Of a stretch of DNA of 64,000 nt, positions 17,885 through 25,781 are shown one piece after another. Positions within the stretch are counted from its first letter, which is position 1; the number at the start of each line of letters is the position of its first letter. A program made the translations under genes and the position numbers. The notes below the pieces were generated by a model. That model saw only the letters and a list, made by a program, of their open reading frames with translations, was not told the origin of the DNA and searched no databases. The DNA comes from Pseudomonas sp. SDI (lineage in GTDB: Bacteria; Pseudomonadota; Gammaproteobacteria; Pseudomonadales; Pseudomonadaceae), in the NCBI RefSeq assembly GCF_003105155.1, contig NZ_QETK01000012.1:92361-156360 (forward strand), given 5' to 3'.

Positions 17885-18741
17885 TGTGCAGCCTCCGGGG
17901 CGCAGGCCAGTTTTGCCTTGAAGGCGGTGAAGTCGGCGGTGCCGCGGATGTACTTGTCGATCCAGGCACTGAAGGTGTCGCGGTTGCGCGCAATCGGGTC
18001 CCAGGCCTGGTAGAAACGGTTGTCGCGCTCGTAGTACCCGTGGGCGTAGGAAGGATGCGCGCCGCCTGGGACCAGGCACACGGCAGACAGTGCCCAGGTC
18101 GGCAATACGCAAGCGTTCATCGGTGCGTTGAGGTCGTCGACGATTTCTTCGACGGTGACGATGCAGCGCTTGGCGGCCAGGGCGGCTTCCTTCTGCACAC
18201 CGAGGATGCCCCAGAGCAGCACGTTGCCCTTGCGGTCGGCTCTCTGGGCGTGGATCACGGTGACGTCCGGGCGCACCGAAGGCACGGCGGCGAGCACTTC
18301 GCCAGTGAACGGGCAGGTGACGCTCTTGATCAGCGGGTTGACCTTCGGCAGGTCAGAGCCGGCGTAGGCGCGCAGCACCGCGAACGGCAGGCCGGAGGCG
18401 CCGGCCACGTAGGCGTTGGCCAGGTCGGCGTGGCTGTGCTCTTCGATTTCCATGGCGTGCGGCCATTGTTTTTCAACGGCATCGCGCAGGCGGTGCAGCG
18501 AGCCGACGCCCGGGTTGCCCCCCCAGGAGAATATCAGCTTGCGGGCGCAGCCGGCGCCGATCAGTTGGTCGTAGATCAGGTCGGGGGTCATGCGTACCAG
18601 GGTCAGATCCTTTTTGCCCTGACGAATGATTTCATGACCGGCAGCGGTCGGGATCAAGTGCGTGAAGCCTTCGAGAGCGATGCTGTCACCATCGTTGACG
18701 AACTGCTTCACGGCGTCGTGGAGCGAGAGGATTTCAGCCAT
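17881..18741 (-). CDS. pcaI: 3-oxoadipate CoA-transferase, alpha subunit
   Basis: A 286-residue CoA-transferase alpha subunit starting MAEILSLHDAVKQFVNDGD, with GFTHLIPTAAGHEIIRQ at 25-41 and GGNPGVGSLHRLRDAVE near residue 74 marking the CoA-binding fold. As with pcaJ, the length fits the CatI-like subfamily better than the 231-residue P. putida PcaI. It is the first gene of the operon pcaIJFTBDC. The 170-base spacer upstream carries PcaR-like sites at its promoter, so induction by 3-oxoadipate through PcaR is expected. Confidence 0.93.
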   Translation of the reverse strand: MAEILSLHDAVKQFVNDGDSIALEGFTHLIPTAAGHEIIRQGKKDLTLVRMTPDLIYDQLIGAGCARKLIFSWGGNPGVGSLHRLRDAVEKQWPHAMEIEEHSHADLANAYVAGASGLPFAVLRAYAGSDLPKVNPLIKSVTCPFTGEVLAAVPSVRPDVTVIHAQRADRKGNVLLWGILGVQKEAALAAKRCIVTVEEIVDDLNAPMNACVLPTWALSAVCLVPGGAHPSYAHGYYERDNRFYQAWDPIARNRDTFSAWIDKYIRGTADFTAFKAKLACAPEAAQ

Positions 18742-18827
18742 TGCAGACTCCTGGAGATACGCTGGACAGGGCGCCAGGGACAGCGCCGGTATGCAGCCAG
18801 ATTACGGCGCTGAACCCGGCCGATTCA

Positions 18828-18861
18828 ATCCGATAATCGACTATCCGTTCGTTTATCGAAC
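18828..18861 (-). promoter_or_regulatory. PcaR-controlled promoter of the pcaIJFTBDC operon
   Basis: On the minus strand GTTCGATAAACGAAC (18847-18861) matches 13 of 15 positions of the PcaR site GTTCGATAATCGCAC as I recall it. A second, opposed element CCGATAATCG lies at 18830-18839. A promoter with TTCGAT and GATTAT 16 bases apart can be drawn through both sites, so PcaR would touch both -35 and -10. Confidence 0.75.
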
Positions 18862-18911
18862 AGATGTTTGTCGACACTGGCGTGCCTGCGCCGACAAGGA
18901 GCCGTTAGCCC

Positions 18912-20258
18912 CTAAGTGGCATCCGCGTGACTGACCACCCCCTTGATCACCACCGCCACCGTCGCGATCCCGGCCGGGATTACCAGCGCGGTCAGCACCT
19001 GTTCGAAGTTCCAGCCCTGGCCTAGTAGGGTCGCGCCCATCCACGCGCCCAGAATCGCGCCGAAACGGCCAATGCCGAGCATCCACGACACCCCGGTCGC
19101 CCGCCCCTGGGTAGGGTAGAAGCGTGCCGCCAGCGACGGCATCGCCGACTGCGCACCGTTCACGCACATGCCAGCAATCAGCACTAGCGTCGCCAGCACG
19201 GTAATGCTGCCCAGGCTCTGCCCCACGGCGTAGGCAAACACCCCAGCCAGCAGGTAAAAGATACCGATCACCTTGTGCGGGTTGTAGCGGTCCATCGCCC
19301 AGCCCACTGCCACGGCGCTGAGCACGCCGCCGAACTGGAACAGCGCGCCGATGAAGGCCGCTTGCTCCATGCTCGCACCACTGTCGCGCATCAGCGTCGG
19401 CAGCCAGCTGGTCAACAGGTAGACGATCACCAAGCCCATGAAATAGGTCAGCCAGAGCAGCAAGGTGCCAATGCTGTAAGTGCCGGAGAAGATCACCGCG
19501 AACACGTTGCGCGCCTTCACGCTCTTCTGTTCCGGCACGCTGAAGCTCGCTGCCAGGGCAACGCTGGCCGGGTCGATCGGCGCCAGGGTCTGGCGCACCT
19601 TCTCGGTGCCACGATTACGCACCACCAGGTAGCGCGCCGACTCCGGCAACCAGATCAGCAGCACCACCACCAACAGCAGCGGCAGCAGGCCACCGATCAA
19701 CAGCAGGCTGTGCCAGCCGAACGCCGGGATCAATTTGGCAGAAATGAAACCGCCGCCGGCCATGCCCAGGTTGAAGCCGCAGAACATGCTGGTGACCAGC
19801 AGCGACTTGTGCCGCTCCGGGGTGTATTCGGAGAGCAGCGTAGTGGCGTTCGGCATTCCCGCGCCCAGCCCCAGCCCGGTCAGGAAGCGCAGCACGAGCA
19901 GTTGGTCGACGTTAGTCGCGTAGGCCGAGGCCAGGCTGAAGGCACCGAACAGCAGCACCGCCCCCACCAGCACCATTTTGCGGCCAAAGCGGTCGGCCAG
20001 CGGCCCGGAGCCAAGCGCACCGAACACCATGCCAATCAGCGCAGCACTCATCACCGGGCCGAGGCTGGCGCGGTCGATGCCCCAGTCCTGCGACAGCGCC
20101 GGGGCAATAAAGCCCATCGCGGCGGTGTCCAGGCCATCGAGGAAGACGATCAGAAAACAAAGAATCACCACACGCCATTGATAACGCGACAACGGCTGGG
20201 CATTGATAAAAGCCTGCACATCCAGGCAGTTTCCGACAGCCGCTTGAGGACTATTCAT
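18912..20258 (-). CDS. pcaK: 4-hydroxybenzoate/protocatechuate MFS transporter
   Basis: A 448-residue proton symporter of the aromatic acid:H+ symporter family with twelve predicted helices. The helix 1 motif FLDGLDTAAMGFIAPALS and the helix 2-3 loop GPLADRFGRKMVLVGA are both intact, as is the matching motif in the second half. PcaK imports 4-hydroxybenzoate and protocatechuate and takes part in chemotaxis to them in P. putida. It lies between the pca catabolic operon and pcaR on the same strand, with its own 334-base upstream region containing a single PcaR-like site and a REP-like inverted repeat. Confidence 0.95.
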   Translation of the reverse strand: MNSPQAAVGNCLDVQAFINAQPLSRYQWRVVILCFLIVFLDGLDTAAMGFIAPALSQDWGIDRASLGPVMSAALIGMVFGALGSGPLADRFGRKMVLVGAVLLFGAFSLASAYATNVDQLLVLRFLTGLGLGAGMPNATTLLSEYTPERHKSLLVTSMFCGFNLGMAGGGFISAKLIPAFGWHSLLLIGGLLPLLLVVVLLIWLPESARYLVVRNRGTEKVRQTLAPIDPASVALAASFSVPEQKSVKARNVFAVIFSGTYSIGTLLLWLTYFMGLVIVYLLTSWLPTLMRDSGASMEQAAFIGALFQFGGVLSAVAVGWAMDRYNPHKVIGIFYLLAGVFAYAVGQSLGSITVLATLVLIAGMCVNGAQSAMPSLAARFYPTQGRATGVSWMLGIGRFGAILGAWMGATLLGQGWNFEQVLTALVIPAGIATVAVVIKGVVSHADAT

Positions 20259-20486
20259 TATTTTTATCCAGAAGAAGCGCGCGAGTGTGCGGGTGCGCGC
20301 GTGAACGGCACAGACAGTCAGGGACGGTTATTCGGGAATGGCTAACGGCCGTGCAGTCGACAGATAAAACGCTGCAGGCGGAACAAGGATGGGGAGCGAG
20401 TCATGGGGCGGTGCCTCTCGTTCATTATTATTGCGAGGGACATTAATTAGCTGCCGGGCGGGGCGCAATTCGCCAAATACGACTCT

Positions 20487-20501
20487 GTGCGTTTATCGAA
20501 C
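20487..20501 (-). promoter_or_regulatory. PcaR-like site upstream of pcaK
   Basis: The minus strand reads GTTCGATAAACGCAC, 14 of 15 matches to the PcaR site as I recall it. It lies about 230 bases before the pcaK start. Only one clear copy is seen here, unlike the paired sites at pcaI and pcaR. Confidence 0.7.
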
Positions 20502-20518
20502 AGGAAGTTAAAAAGCTT

Positions 20519-20581
20519 CGCGGGACGAGCCCGCTTCCACAGAGTTCACACCGGACCCTGTGGGAGCGGGCTCGTCCCGCG
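20519..20581. repeat. REP-like long inverted repeat between pcaK and pcaR
   Basis: Two 24-bp arms, beginning CGCGGGACGAGCCCGC and ending GCGGGCTCGTCCCGCG, pair with one mismatch around 15 bases. They start 12 bases after the pcaR stop and may stabilise or terminate pcaR mRNA. The arms match other copies in this window. Confidence 0.85.
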
Positions 20582-20592
20582 ATCAGGCCCTA

Positions 20593-21468
20593 TCAGGCAA
20601 ACAGCTGGGTGCTCAGATCCCGGCTGGCGGCCAACATGATCGGCAAGAATTTCTGCTCCAGCTCGCTGCGGCTGACGCGCCCGGCATGGGTGCTGACGTT
20701 CAGCGCCGCCAGTACCTGGCCAGAGGCGTCGTATACCGGCACGGCAATCGACCGCAGGCCCTGCTCCAGTTCCTGGTCGACCACGCACCAGCCCTGTTCG
20801 CGCACCTGCTGGAGGATCTCCAGCAGCGCCTGCGGATCATGCACGGTGCGGCTGGTCTTGGCCTGCAGGTCGGCATGTTCGAGGTATTCATGCAGCGTGG
20901 CGTCGTCCAGCGCGGCCAGCAGGATGCGCCCCATCGAGGTGCAATAAGCCGGTAATCGCCCGCCCACCGACAGGTCCACCGAGATCAGCCGCTGCACCGT
21001 GGCCGAGCGGGCTATATAAAGAATGTCGTCGCCTTCGAGGGTGGCCATGTTACAGGCCTCGTGCAACTGGTCGCTCATGCGGTCCAGGTACGGCTGCGCC
21101 GACACCGCCAGCGGCGTGGACGACAGGTAGGCATGGCCCAGGGTCAGCACCTTGGGCAGCAACGAGTAGGTGCGCCCGTCGGTGGTCGCGTACCCCAGCT
21201 TGATCAGGGTGTGCAGGCAGCGCCGCACCGCTGCGCGGGGGATCTCGGTGCGGTGGCTGATCTGGGCGATGGTCAGGTGCCGCTTGCGCTCCTGGAACGC
21301 CTGCACCACGGCCAGACCACGGGCCAGCGAAGTCATGAAATCCGGATCGCCGGTAAACGCCTGGATCCGCTTGGCCGGCGACGCCACGATCGGCGGTGCC
21401 AGGGACGCAAAGGAGCTACGCACGTTGTCGTTCAATCCTGCGCCCTTGGGGGTTGTTTCTTCACTCAT
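20593..21468 (-). CDS. pcaR: IclR-family regulator of the pca genes
   Basis: A 291-residue regulator. The N-terminal winged helix (about residues 45-105, with LTIAQISHRTEIPRAAVRRCLHTLIKLGY) precedes an IclR effector domain (LSVGGRLPAYCTSMGRILLAAL and the C-terminal VSTHAGRVSRSELEQKFLPIM). In P. putida PcaR binds 3-oxoadipate and activates pcaIJ, pcaF-pcaTBDC and pcaK, while repressing itself. Gene position and PcaR-type sites at three promoters support the identity. It is transcribed away from a possible small RNA. Confidence 0.95.
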   Translation of the reverse strand: MSEETTPKGAGLNDNVRSSFASLAPPIVASPAKRIQAFTGDPDFMTSLARGLAVVQAFQERKRHLTIAQISHRTEIPRAAVRRCLHTLIKLGYATTDGRTYSLLPKVLTLGHAYLSSTPLAVSAQPYLDRMSDQLHEACNMATLEGDDILYIARSATVQRLISVDLSVGGRLPAYCTSMGRILLAALDDATLHEYLEHADLQAKTSRTVHDPQALLEILQQVREQGWCVVDQELEQGLRSIAVPVYDASGQVLAALNVSTHAGRVSRSELEQKFLPIMLAASRDLSTQLFA

Positions 21469-21493
21469 GACTCACCTCGGCAACACACGCTAG

Positions 21494-21527
21494 GGGCGAT
21501 TATCGAACCATCGACCGATAATCGCAA
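21494..21527 (-). promoter_or_regulatory. pcaR promoter with paired PcaR sites
   Basis: On the minus strand TTGCGA (21522-21527) and GATAAT (21499-21504) stand 17 bases apart, a good promoter for pcaR. GTTCGATAATCGCCC (21494-21508) covers the -10, and an opposed element CCGATAATCGCA (21515-21526) covers the -35. This fits autorepression by PcaR binding at both elements. Confidence 0.8.
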
Positions 21528-21560
21528 TTGACCGACACACACAATTACTTATACCTTTCC

Positions 21561-21652
21561 TCTGCCACCATGTGGCTTCTTGGAGAGACTGGTCAGGTAC
21601 CCACCGTAGAAGTCCCAGGCACGGCCTCGTTACCTAGCGAGGCCGTTTTTAT
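21561..21652 (+). ncRNA. Possible small RNA divergent from pcaR
   Basis: A promoter TTGACC (21528-21533) - 16 bases - TATACC (21550-21555) points away from pcaR. About 90 bases later a textbook terminator follows: ACGGCCTCG (21621-21629) pairs with CGAGGCCGT (21638-21646) and runs into TTTTT. The only ORF crossing this stretch reads through the terminator and has no ribosome site, so a short non-coding transcript is the simplest reading. Its -35 touches the PcaR site pair, so PcaR could control both directions. No known RNA family was recognised. Confidence 0.5.
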
Positions 21653-21762
21653 TTACAGCGTGACAACACAGCAGCGGCGACTTCATTTAAATGAACAAAA
21701 GCCCTGCACTTAATGTCGGGACTTCATACGTAGGGAGAGATTCCGTCAGGCGAAGTGCTTGC

Positions 21763-21878
21763 TATACTCAGCACTTCCCGACCGCGCTCAAACGGGGTCG
21801 AATGGATCCGGCTTTAACCACGCCCGCCCCTGCCAGGCCAAGGCCACAGCTCTCTGGCAGGCACGCGTGAGGATATTC
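21763..21878 (+). promoter_or_regulatory. Promoter and structured leader of the small-protein genes
   Basis: TTCCGT-16-TATACT (-10 at 21763-21768) gives a transcript start near 21775. The roughly 100-base leader contains a hairpin with arms CCTGCCAG (21829-21836) and CTGGCAGG (21854-21861), just before the ribosome site of a 31-codon ORF. Between 21653 and 21762 I see no gene. Confidence 0.4.
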
Positions 21879-21974
21879 ATGACTGTTGCTGCGACAGCCA
21901 CTACTACTTGGCAGCGTAGCCGTGTGTGCAACGTGCAACTTGCCGGTGGCACAACCACGTTACTGCCAGCGTAA
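21879..21974 (+). CDS. 31-residue ORF, possible leader peptide
   Basis: The ATG at 21879 has GAGGA five bases upstream, a better ribosome site than most genes nearby. The encoded peptide starts MTVAATATTTWQRSR and ends TTTLLPA. It has no signal peptide or recognised domain. It stops 22 bases before the GTG of the next small gene, and a hairpin precedes it, so it may be a translated leader that couples to the downstream gene. It could also be chance. Confidence 0.35.
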   Translation: MTVAATATTTWQRSRVCNVQLAGGTTTLLPA

Positions 21975-21996
21975 CTTTCAACTATCAGGTAGCACT

Positions 21997-22197
21997 GTGA
22001 CTAAAGATGAACTGCGCGCGGAACTTGAGCGCCAGGAACAACGCTACAAGGACGTTTACGGCGGGGAAGTCACCACCTACGCCGCGCAACCCGACCCGGA
22101 GCGCAAGCCTTGGCGCAAACGCGCCAGCATTCTCGACCAGGCCTTCGCCCAGGAACTGCAAAAGATCGAAAAGGAACTCAAGGCCGAGGAGCCCTGA
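21997..22197 (+). CDS. Small charged protein of 66 residues, function unknown
   Basis: A GTG start with AGGT upstream gives [19 protein letters not shown], a strongly charged, mostly helical protein ending in [15 protein letters not shown]. Over a third of its residues are charged and there is no membrane segment. I do not recognise a family, but the codon pattern is gene-like and the position just before pit recalls a conserved short hypothetical at the same place in P. putida. A cytoplasmic role is likely. Confidence 0.65.
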   Translation: MTKDELRAELERQEQRYKDVYGGEVTTYAAQPDPERKPWRKRASILDQAFAQELQKIEKELKAEEP

Positions 22198-22523
22198 GCG
22201 GTTTCAGCCGCTACGCCAGCGAGGTTCGGGGCCCCTGCATGGGCGGCCCCGGTCGTGCATTTACCCTGCCGATTGCAACCTGGAAACGGATTCTCACAAA
22301 TTTCATACAGCCGTTTGAAACATTTCAAGCATCTGCCAATTTTCATTTTTTCGTTTGAAATCCGCTATTTACGGGGCTTCCAGGGAACTTTCCGGATAAA
22401 ACCGGCTCTGCAAATGTGACCTGACGCCCGTCAGACGGCATGCACCAATCAGCACCTGGTGCATCGATTTACAGGGATTTCTGGCATAATCGCGCCCCCT
22501 TATGACCGGGTCAGAAAACCTTC
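22198..22523 (+). other. Intergenic region upstream of pit
   Basis: These 326 bases hold no supportable gene. The middle (about 22290-22370) is AT-rich. An inverted repeat TGCACCA/TGGTGCA with a 9-base spacer lies at 22441-22463, and CATAAT at 22486-22491 is a plausible -10 for pit. I see no Pho box. Confidence 0.5.
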
Positions 22524-23996
22524 ATGATCGATTTATTCAGCGGACTTGATGCCTGGGTACTGGTGAGCTTGCTGCTCGCCTTGACCTTCGTGCTCGCCTT
22601 CGAGTTCATCAATGGCTTTCATGACACCGCTAACGCGGTAGCTACAGTCATCTATACCAAAGCCATGCCACCGCACCTCGCCGTGTTCTTCTCCGGCGTG
22701 TTCAACTTCCTCGGTGTTCTGCTCGGCGGTGTCGGCGTGGCGTACGCCATCGTCCACCTGCTGCCGGTCGAGCTGCTGATCAATGTGAACACCGGGCACG
22801 GTCTGGCCATGGTCTTTTCCTTGCTGGCAGCAGCCATCACCTGGAACCTGGGCACCTGGTACTTCGGTATTCCGGCGTCCAGCTCGCACACCCTGATCGG
22901 TTCGATCCTCGGTGTGGGCCTGGCCAACGCGCTGATCAATGACATCCCGCTGGGCGATGGCGTGAACTGGCAGAAAGCGATCGACATCGGCATGTCGCTG
23001 GTGGCCTCGCCGCTGGCGGGCTTCGCGGTGGCGGCCCTGCTGCTGATCGGCCTGAAATGGTGGCGCCCACTGTCGAAGATGCACAAGACGCCGGAACAGC
23101 GTCGCAAGCTCGACGACAAGAAGCACCCGCCGTTCTGGAACCGTCTGGTTCTGGTAATTTCGGCCATGGCGGTGAGCTTCGTGCACGGTTCCAACGATGG
23201 CCAGAAAGGTATCGGCCTGATCATGCTGGTGCTGATTGGTATCGTCCCGGCCCAGTTCGTACTGGACCTGAACAGCACCACCTACCAGATCGAGCGTACC
23301 CGTGACGCCACCTTGCACCTGAACCAGTTCTACCAGCGCAACGAAGCCACCCTGGGCGAGTTCCTGGCCCTGGGCAAGGCGAAGGAAGGCGACCTGCCGG
23401 AGCAGTTCAGCTGCAACCCGCAGCAGACCGAGCCGACCATCAATGCCCTGCTGCAGTCGCTCAAAGGCGTATCCGACTACCGCTCGCTGTCGCCTGAGCA
23501 GCGTGTCGAAGTCCGTCGTTACCTGCTCTGCCTGGACGACACCGCGAAGAAGGTCGGCAAGCTGCCGGGCCTGCAGGCGCGCGAGAAGGCCGACCTGGAC
23601 AAGCTGCGTAAAGACCTGACCGCGACCACCGAATATGCGCCGTTCTGGGTCATCCTGGCAGTGGCCCTGGCACTTGGCCTGGGTACCATGGTTGGCTGGA
23701 AGCGCGTAGTACTGACCATTGGTGAGAAGATCGGCAAATCGGGCATGACCTATGCCCAGGGCATGTCGGCGCAGATCACCGCCGCCTGTGCGATTGGCCT
23801 GGCGAACATCTTCAGCCTGCCGGTATCGACCACCCACGTATTGTCGTCCGGTGTGGCCGGGACCATGGTGGCGAACAAGAGCGGCCTGCAAGGCGGCACC
23901 GTCAAGACCATCCTGCTGGCCTGGGTGCTGACCCTGCCGGCGTCGATGGGCCTGGCTGCCGGTTTGTTCTGGCTGGCGTCGAAAGCGATCAACTGA
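22524..23996 (+). CDS. pit: Low-affinity inorganic phosphate transporter (PiT family)
   Basis: A 490-residue inner-membrane symporter of the PiT family. The duplicated signature is seen near the N-terminus (FEFINGFHDTANAVATVIYTKAM) and again mid-protein (VSFVHGSNDGQKGIGLIML), and a C-terminal repeat has GLANIFSLPVSTTHVLSSGVAGTM. A hydrophilic loop of roughly 130 residues (about 260-370) separates the halves. It takes up metal-phosphate with protons. It is followed at once by a strong terminator, so it is probably a single-gene unit. Confidence 0.95.
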   Translation: MIDLFSGLDAWVLVSLLLALTFVLAFEFINGFHDTANAVATVIYTKAMPPHLAVFFSGVFNFLGVLLGGVGVAYAIVHLLPVELLINVNTGHGLAMVFSLLAAAITWNLGTWYFGIPASSSHTLIGSILGVGLANALINDIPLGDGVNWQKAIDIGMSLVASPLAGFAVAALLLIGLKWWRPLSKMHKTPEQRRKLDDKKHPPFWNRLVLVISAMAVSFVHGSNDGQKGIGLIMLVLIGIVPAQFVLDLNSTTYQIERTRDATLHLNQFYQRNEATLGEFLALGKAKEGDLPEQFSCNPQQTEPTINALLQSLKGVSDYRSLSPEQRVEVRRYLLCLDDTAKKVGKLPGLQAREKADLDKLRKDLTATTEYAPFWVILAVALALGLGTMVGWKRVVLTIGEKIGKSGMTYAQGMSAQITAACAIGLANIFSLPVSTTHVLSSGVAGTMVANKSGLQGGTVKTILLAWVLTLPASMGLAAGLFWLASKAIN

Positions 23997-24012
23997 TTGA
24001 TCCAGCAATGAG

Positions 24013-24036
24013 AAAGGCGCCTTCGGCGCCTTTTTT
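24013..24036 (+). terminator. Intrinsic terminator of pit
   Basis: AAAGGCGCC pairs with GGCGCCTTT around TTC and runs into six T residues, 16 bases after the pit stop. Confidence 0.93.
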
Positions 24037-24056
24037 GTTGGCATCAGTGAAGCCTC

Positions 24057-24125
24057 CATCACGGGACGAGCCCGCGCCCACAAGAGCACCACAACCCCTT
24101 GTGAGAGCGGGCTCGTGCCGCGATG
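24057..24125. repeat. REP-like inverted repeat after pit
   Basis: The arms start CATCACGGGACGAGCCCGC and end GCGGGCTCGTGCCGCGATG. They pair with a few mismatches around about 14 bases. Same family as 20519-20581. It sits between convergent genes. Confidence 0.8.
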
Positions 24126-24135
24126 GGGCCCTTCG

Positions 24136-25611
24136 CTACTTGCGCTTAGTACCCAACAACGACCCCATCAAGCCGCGCACCAACTGCCGACCAAACTGGT
24201 TCGCTGCCTGCCGTACCGCCGACTTGATCGCCTGCCCGGCCGCACTCTGCAGGAACTCCCCAGCCTTGTCGGCAAAACTCTCCTCGGCCGGCGCCGCCGG
24301 CGCTTGTCCGGCCGGGGCGGCGCCCTTGCGCGCCAGCAGCATTTCATACGCCGACTCCCTATCGATCGGCTTGTCATAGCGCCCCAGCAACGGCGACGCG
24401 GCAATCAGTGCCGCCCGCTCCGCCGCACTCAACGGCCCGATCCGCGACTGCGGCGGAGCGATCAGCACGCGCTCGACCATCGCCGGCGTGCCCTTGTCCT
24501 GCAAGGTGCCGACCAGTGCTTCGCCAATCCCCAGCTCGGTCAGCACGCTCAAGGTGTCGAACGCCGGATTCGGCCGGAAGCCGTCCGCCACCGCCCGCAG
24601 CGACTTCTGCTCCTTGGCCGTGAACGCGCGCAAGCCATGCTGAATCCGCAAACCGAGCTGTGCCAGCACATCGTCCGGCAGGTCGCCCGGCGACTGGGTG
24701 ACGAAATACACTCCCACGCCCTTCGAGCGAATCAGCCGCACCACTTGCTCCAGCCGATCCTGCAAAGCCTTCGGCGTACCATTGAACAGCAAGTGCGCTT
24801 CGTCGAAGAACAGCGCCAGCAGCGGCTTCTCCGCATCGCCACGCTCGGGTAGCTGCTCGAACAGCTCGGCCAGCAACCACAGCAGGAAGGTCGCATAGAC
24901 CTTCGGTGCCTCATGCACCAGGCGGCTGGCGTCCAGCAGGTGAATCCGCCCGCGGCCATCGCTGCCCGGCTGCAGCAGGTCTTCAAGCCGCAATGCCGGC
25001 TCGCCGAACAGGGCCTCGGCACCCTGCTGTTCCAGCGTCGCCAGCCGGCGCAACAACGCCTGACTGGAACCGCTGGTCATCAGCGCACTGTCTTCGCCCA
25101 GCACCTCGGGATTGTCCTTGAGGTGAGCGAGCAGCGCCTTGAGGTCCTTGATGTCCAGCAGCAACAAGCCTTCGCGGTCGGCCACCTTGAATGCGGCATA
25201 CAGCGCCGCCTGCTGGCTGTCGTTCAGTTCCAGCAGGTTACCCAGCAGCAACGGCCCCATTTCGCTCAGGGTGGTGCGCAGCGGATGACCGGATTGCCCG
25301 TGAATGTCCCACAAGGTCAGCGGATAAGCCTGCGCCCGATAATCCAGCCAGGGCATCCCGGCAATCCGCTCGGCCACCTTGCCCTGCGGGTTGCCGACGG
25401 CGCCCAGCCCGCACAGGTCACCTTTCACGTCGGCGGCAAACACCGCCACGCCGGCGTCGCTGAAGGCCTCGGCGAGGTGTTGCAGGGTGACGGTCTTGCC
25501 CGTACCGGTCGCGCCAGCCACCAGCCCGTGGCGGTTGGCCAGGCGCATCGCCTGCCCCAGCGGTTGCCCGGCAAGGTCGGCGCCCAGCACGAATTGCGAT
25601 GAATCAGCCAT
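24136..25611 (-). CDS. HerA-like/DUF853 P-loop ATPase
   Basis: A 491-residue cytoplasmic ATPase of the YjgR (DUF853) family related to the HerA/FtsK translocases. Walker A is GATGTGKT at residues 33-40, and Walker B is LLALFFDEAHLLF in the middle. The sensor-like VYFVTQSPGDLPDDVLAQLG and an arginine-rich C-terminus (RQLVRGLMGSLLG) fit the family. The biological role of YjgR-type proteins is not established; DNA or protein translocation is inferred from the fold. The gene converges on pit and diverges from the chemoreceptor. Confidence 0.92.
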   Translation of the reverse strand: MADSSQFVLGADLAGQPLGQAMRLANRHGLVAGATGTGKTVTLQHLAEAFSDAGVAVFAADVKGDLCGLGAVGNPQGKVAERIAGMPWLDYRAQAYPLTLWDIHGQSGHPLRTTLSEMGPLLLGNLLELNDSQQAALYAAFKVADREGLLLLDIKDLKALLAHLKDNPEVLGEDSALMTSGSSQALLRRLATLEQQGAEALFGEPALRLEDLLQPGSDGRGRIHLLDASRLVHEAPKVYATFLLWLLAELFEQLPERGDAEKPLLALFFDEAHLLFNGTPKALQDRLEQVVRLIRSKGVGVYFVTQSPGDLPDDVLAQLGLRIQHGLRAFTAKEQKSLRAVADGFRPNPAFDTLSVLTELGIGEALVGTLQDKGTPAMVERVLIAPPQSRIGPLSAAERAALIAASPLLGRYDKPIDRESAYEMLLARKGAAPAGQAPAAPAEESFADKAGEFLQSAAGQAIKSAVRQAANQFGRQLVRGLMGSLLGTKRK

Positions 25612-25630
25612 GATTTTTTCACCCTTTGTT

Positions 25631-25657
25631 TAAGCTTTGCCCTGAAACAGCCGATAA
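25631..25657 (+). promoter_or_regulatory. Sigma-28 (FliA)-type promoter of the chemoreceptor gene
   Basis: TAAG (25631-25634), 15 bases, then GCCGATAA (25650-25657): an exact match to the FliA -10 and 3 of 4 at the -35, with the right spacing. It lies about 125 bases before the chemoreceptor ATG. Confidence 0.8.
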
Positions 25658-25781
25658 CACTCTAGTGATAGATCAATGGAAAGACAGGTACACCCCGACA
25701 AGGACATGGGAACTGCACTGCTTTCAAACTGCCCTGTGTGCGAACGACCCGGATAACAAGACCTTTGCGGACCCCTACGCC

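Noticed and set aside
21528..21713. 61-residue frame starting at a TTG divergent from pcaR
   Set aside because: It starts inside the -35 element and reads through a perfect terminator, with no ribosome site; a non-coding RNA fits better.
22533..24092. 519-residue minus-strand frame opposite pit
   Set aside because: Antisense shadow running over the pit terminator; Gln/His/Arg-rich composition and no ribosome site.
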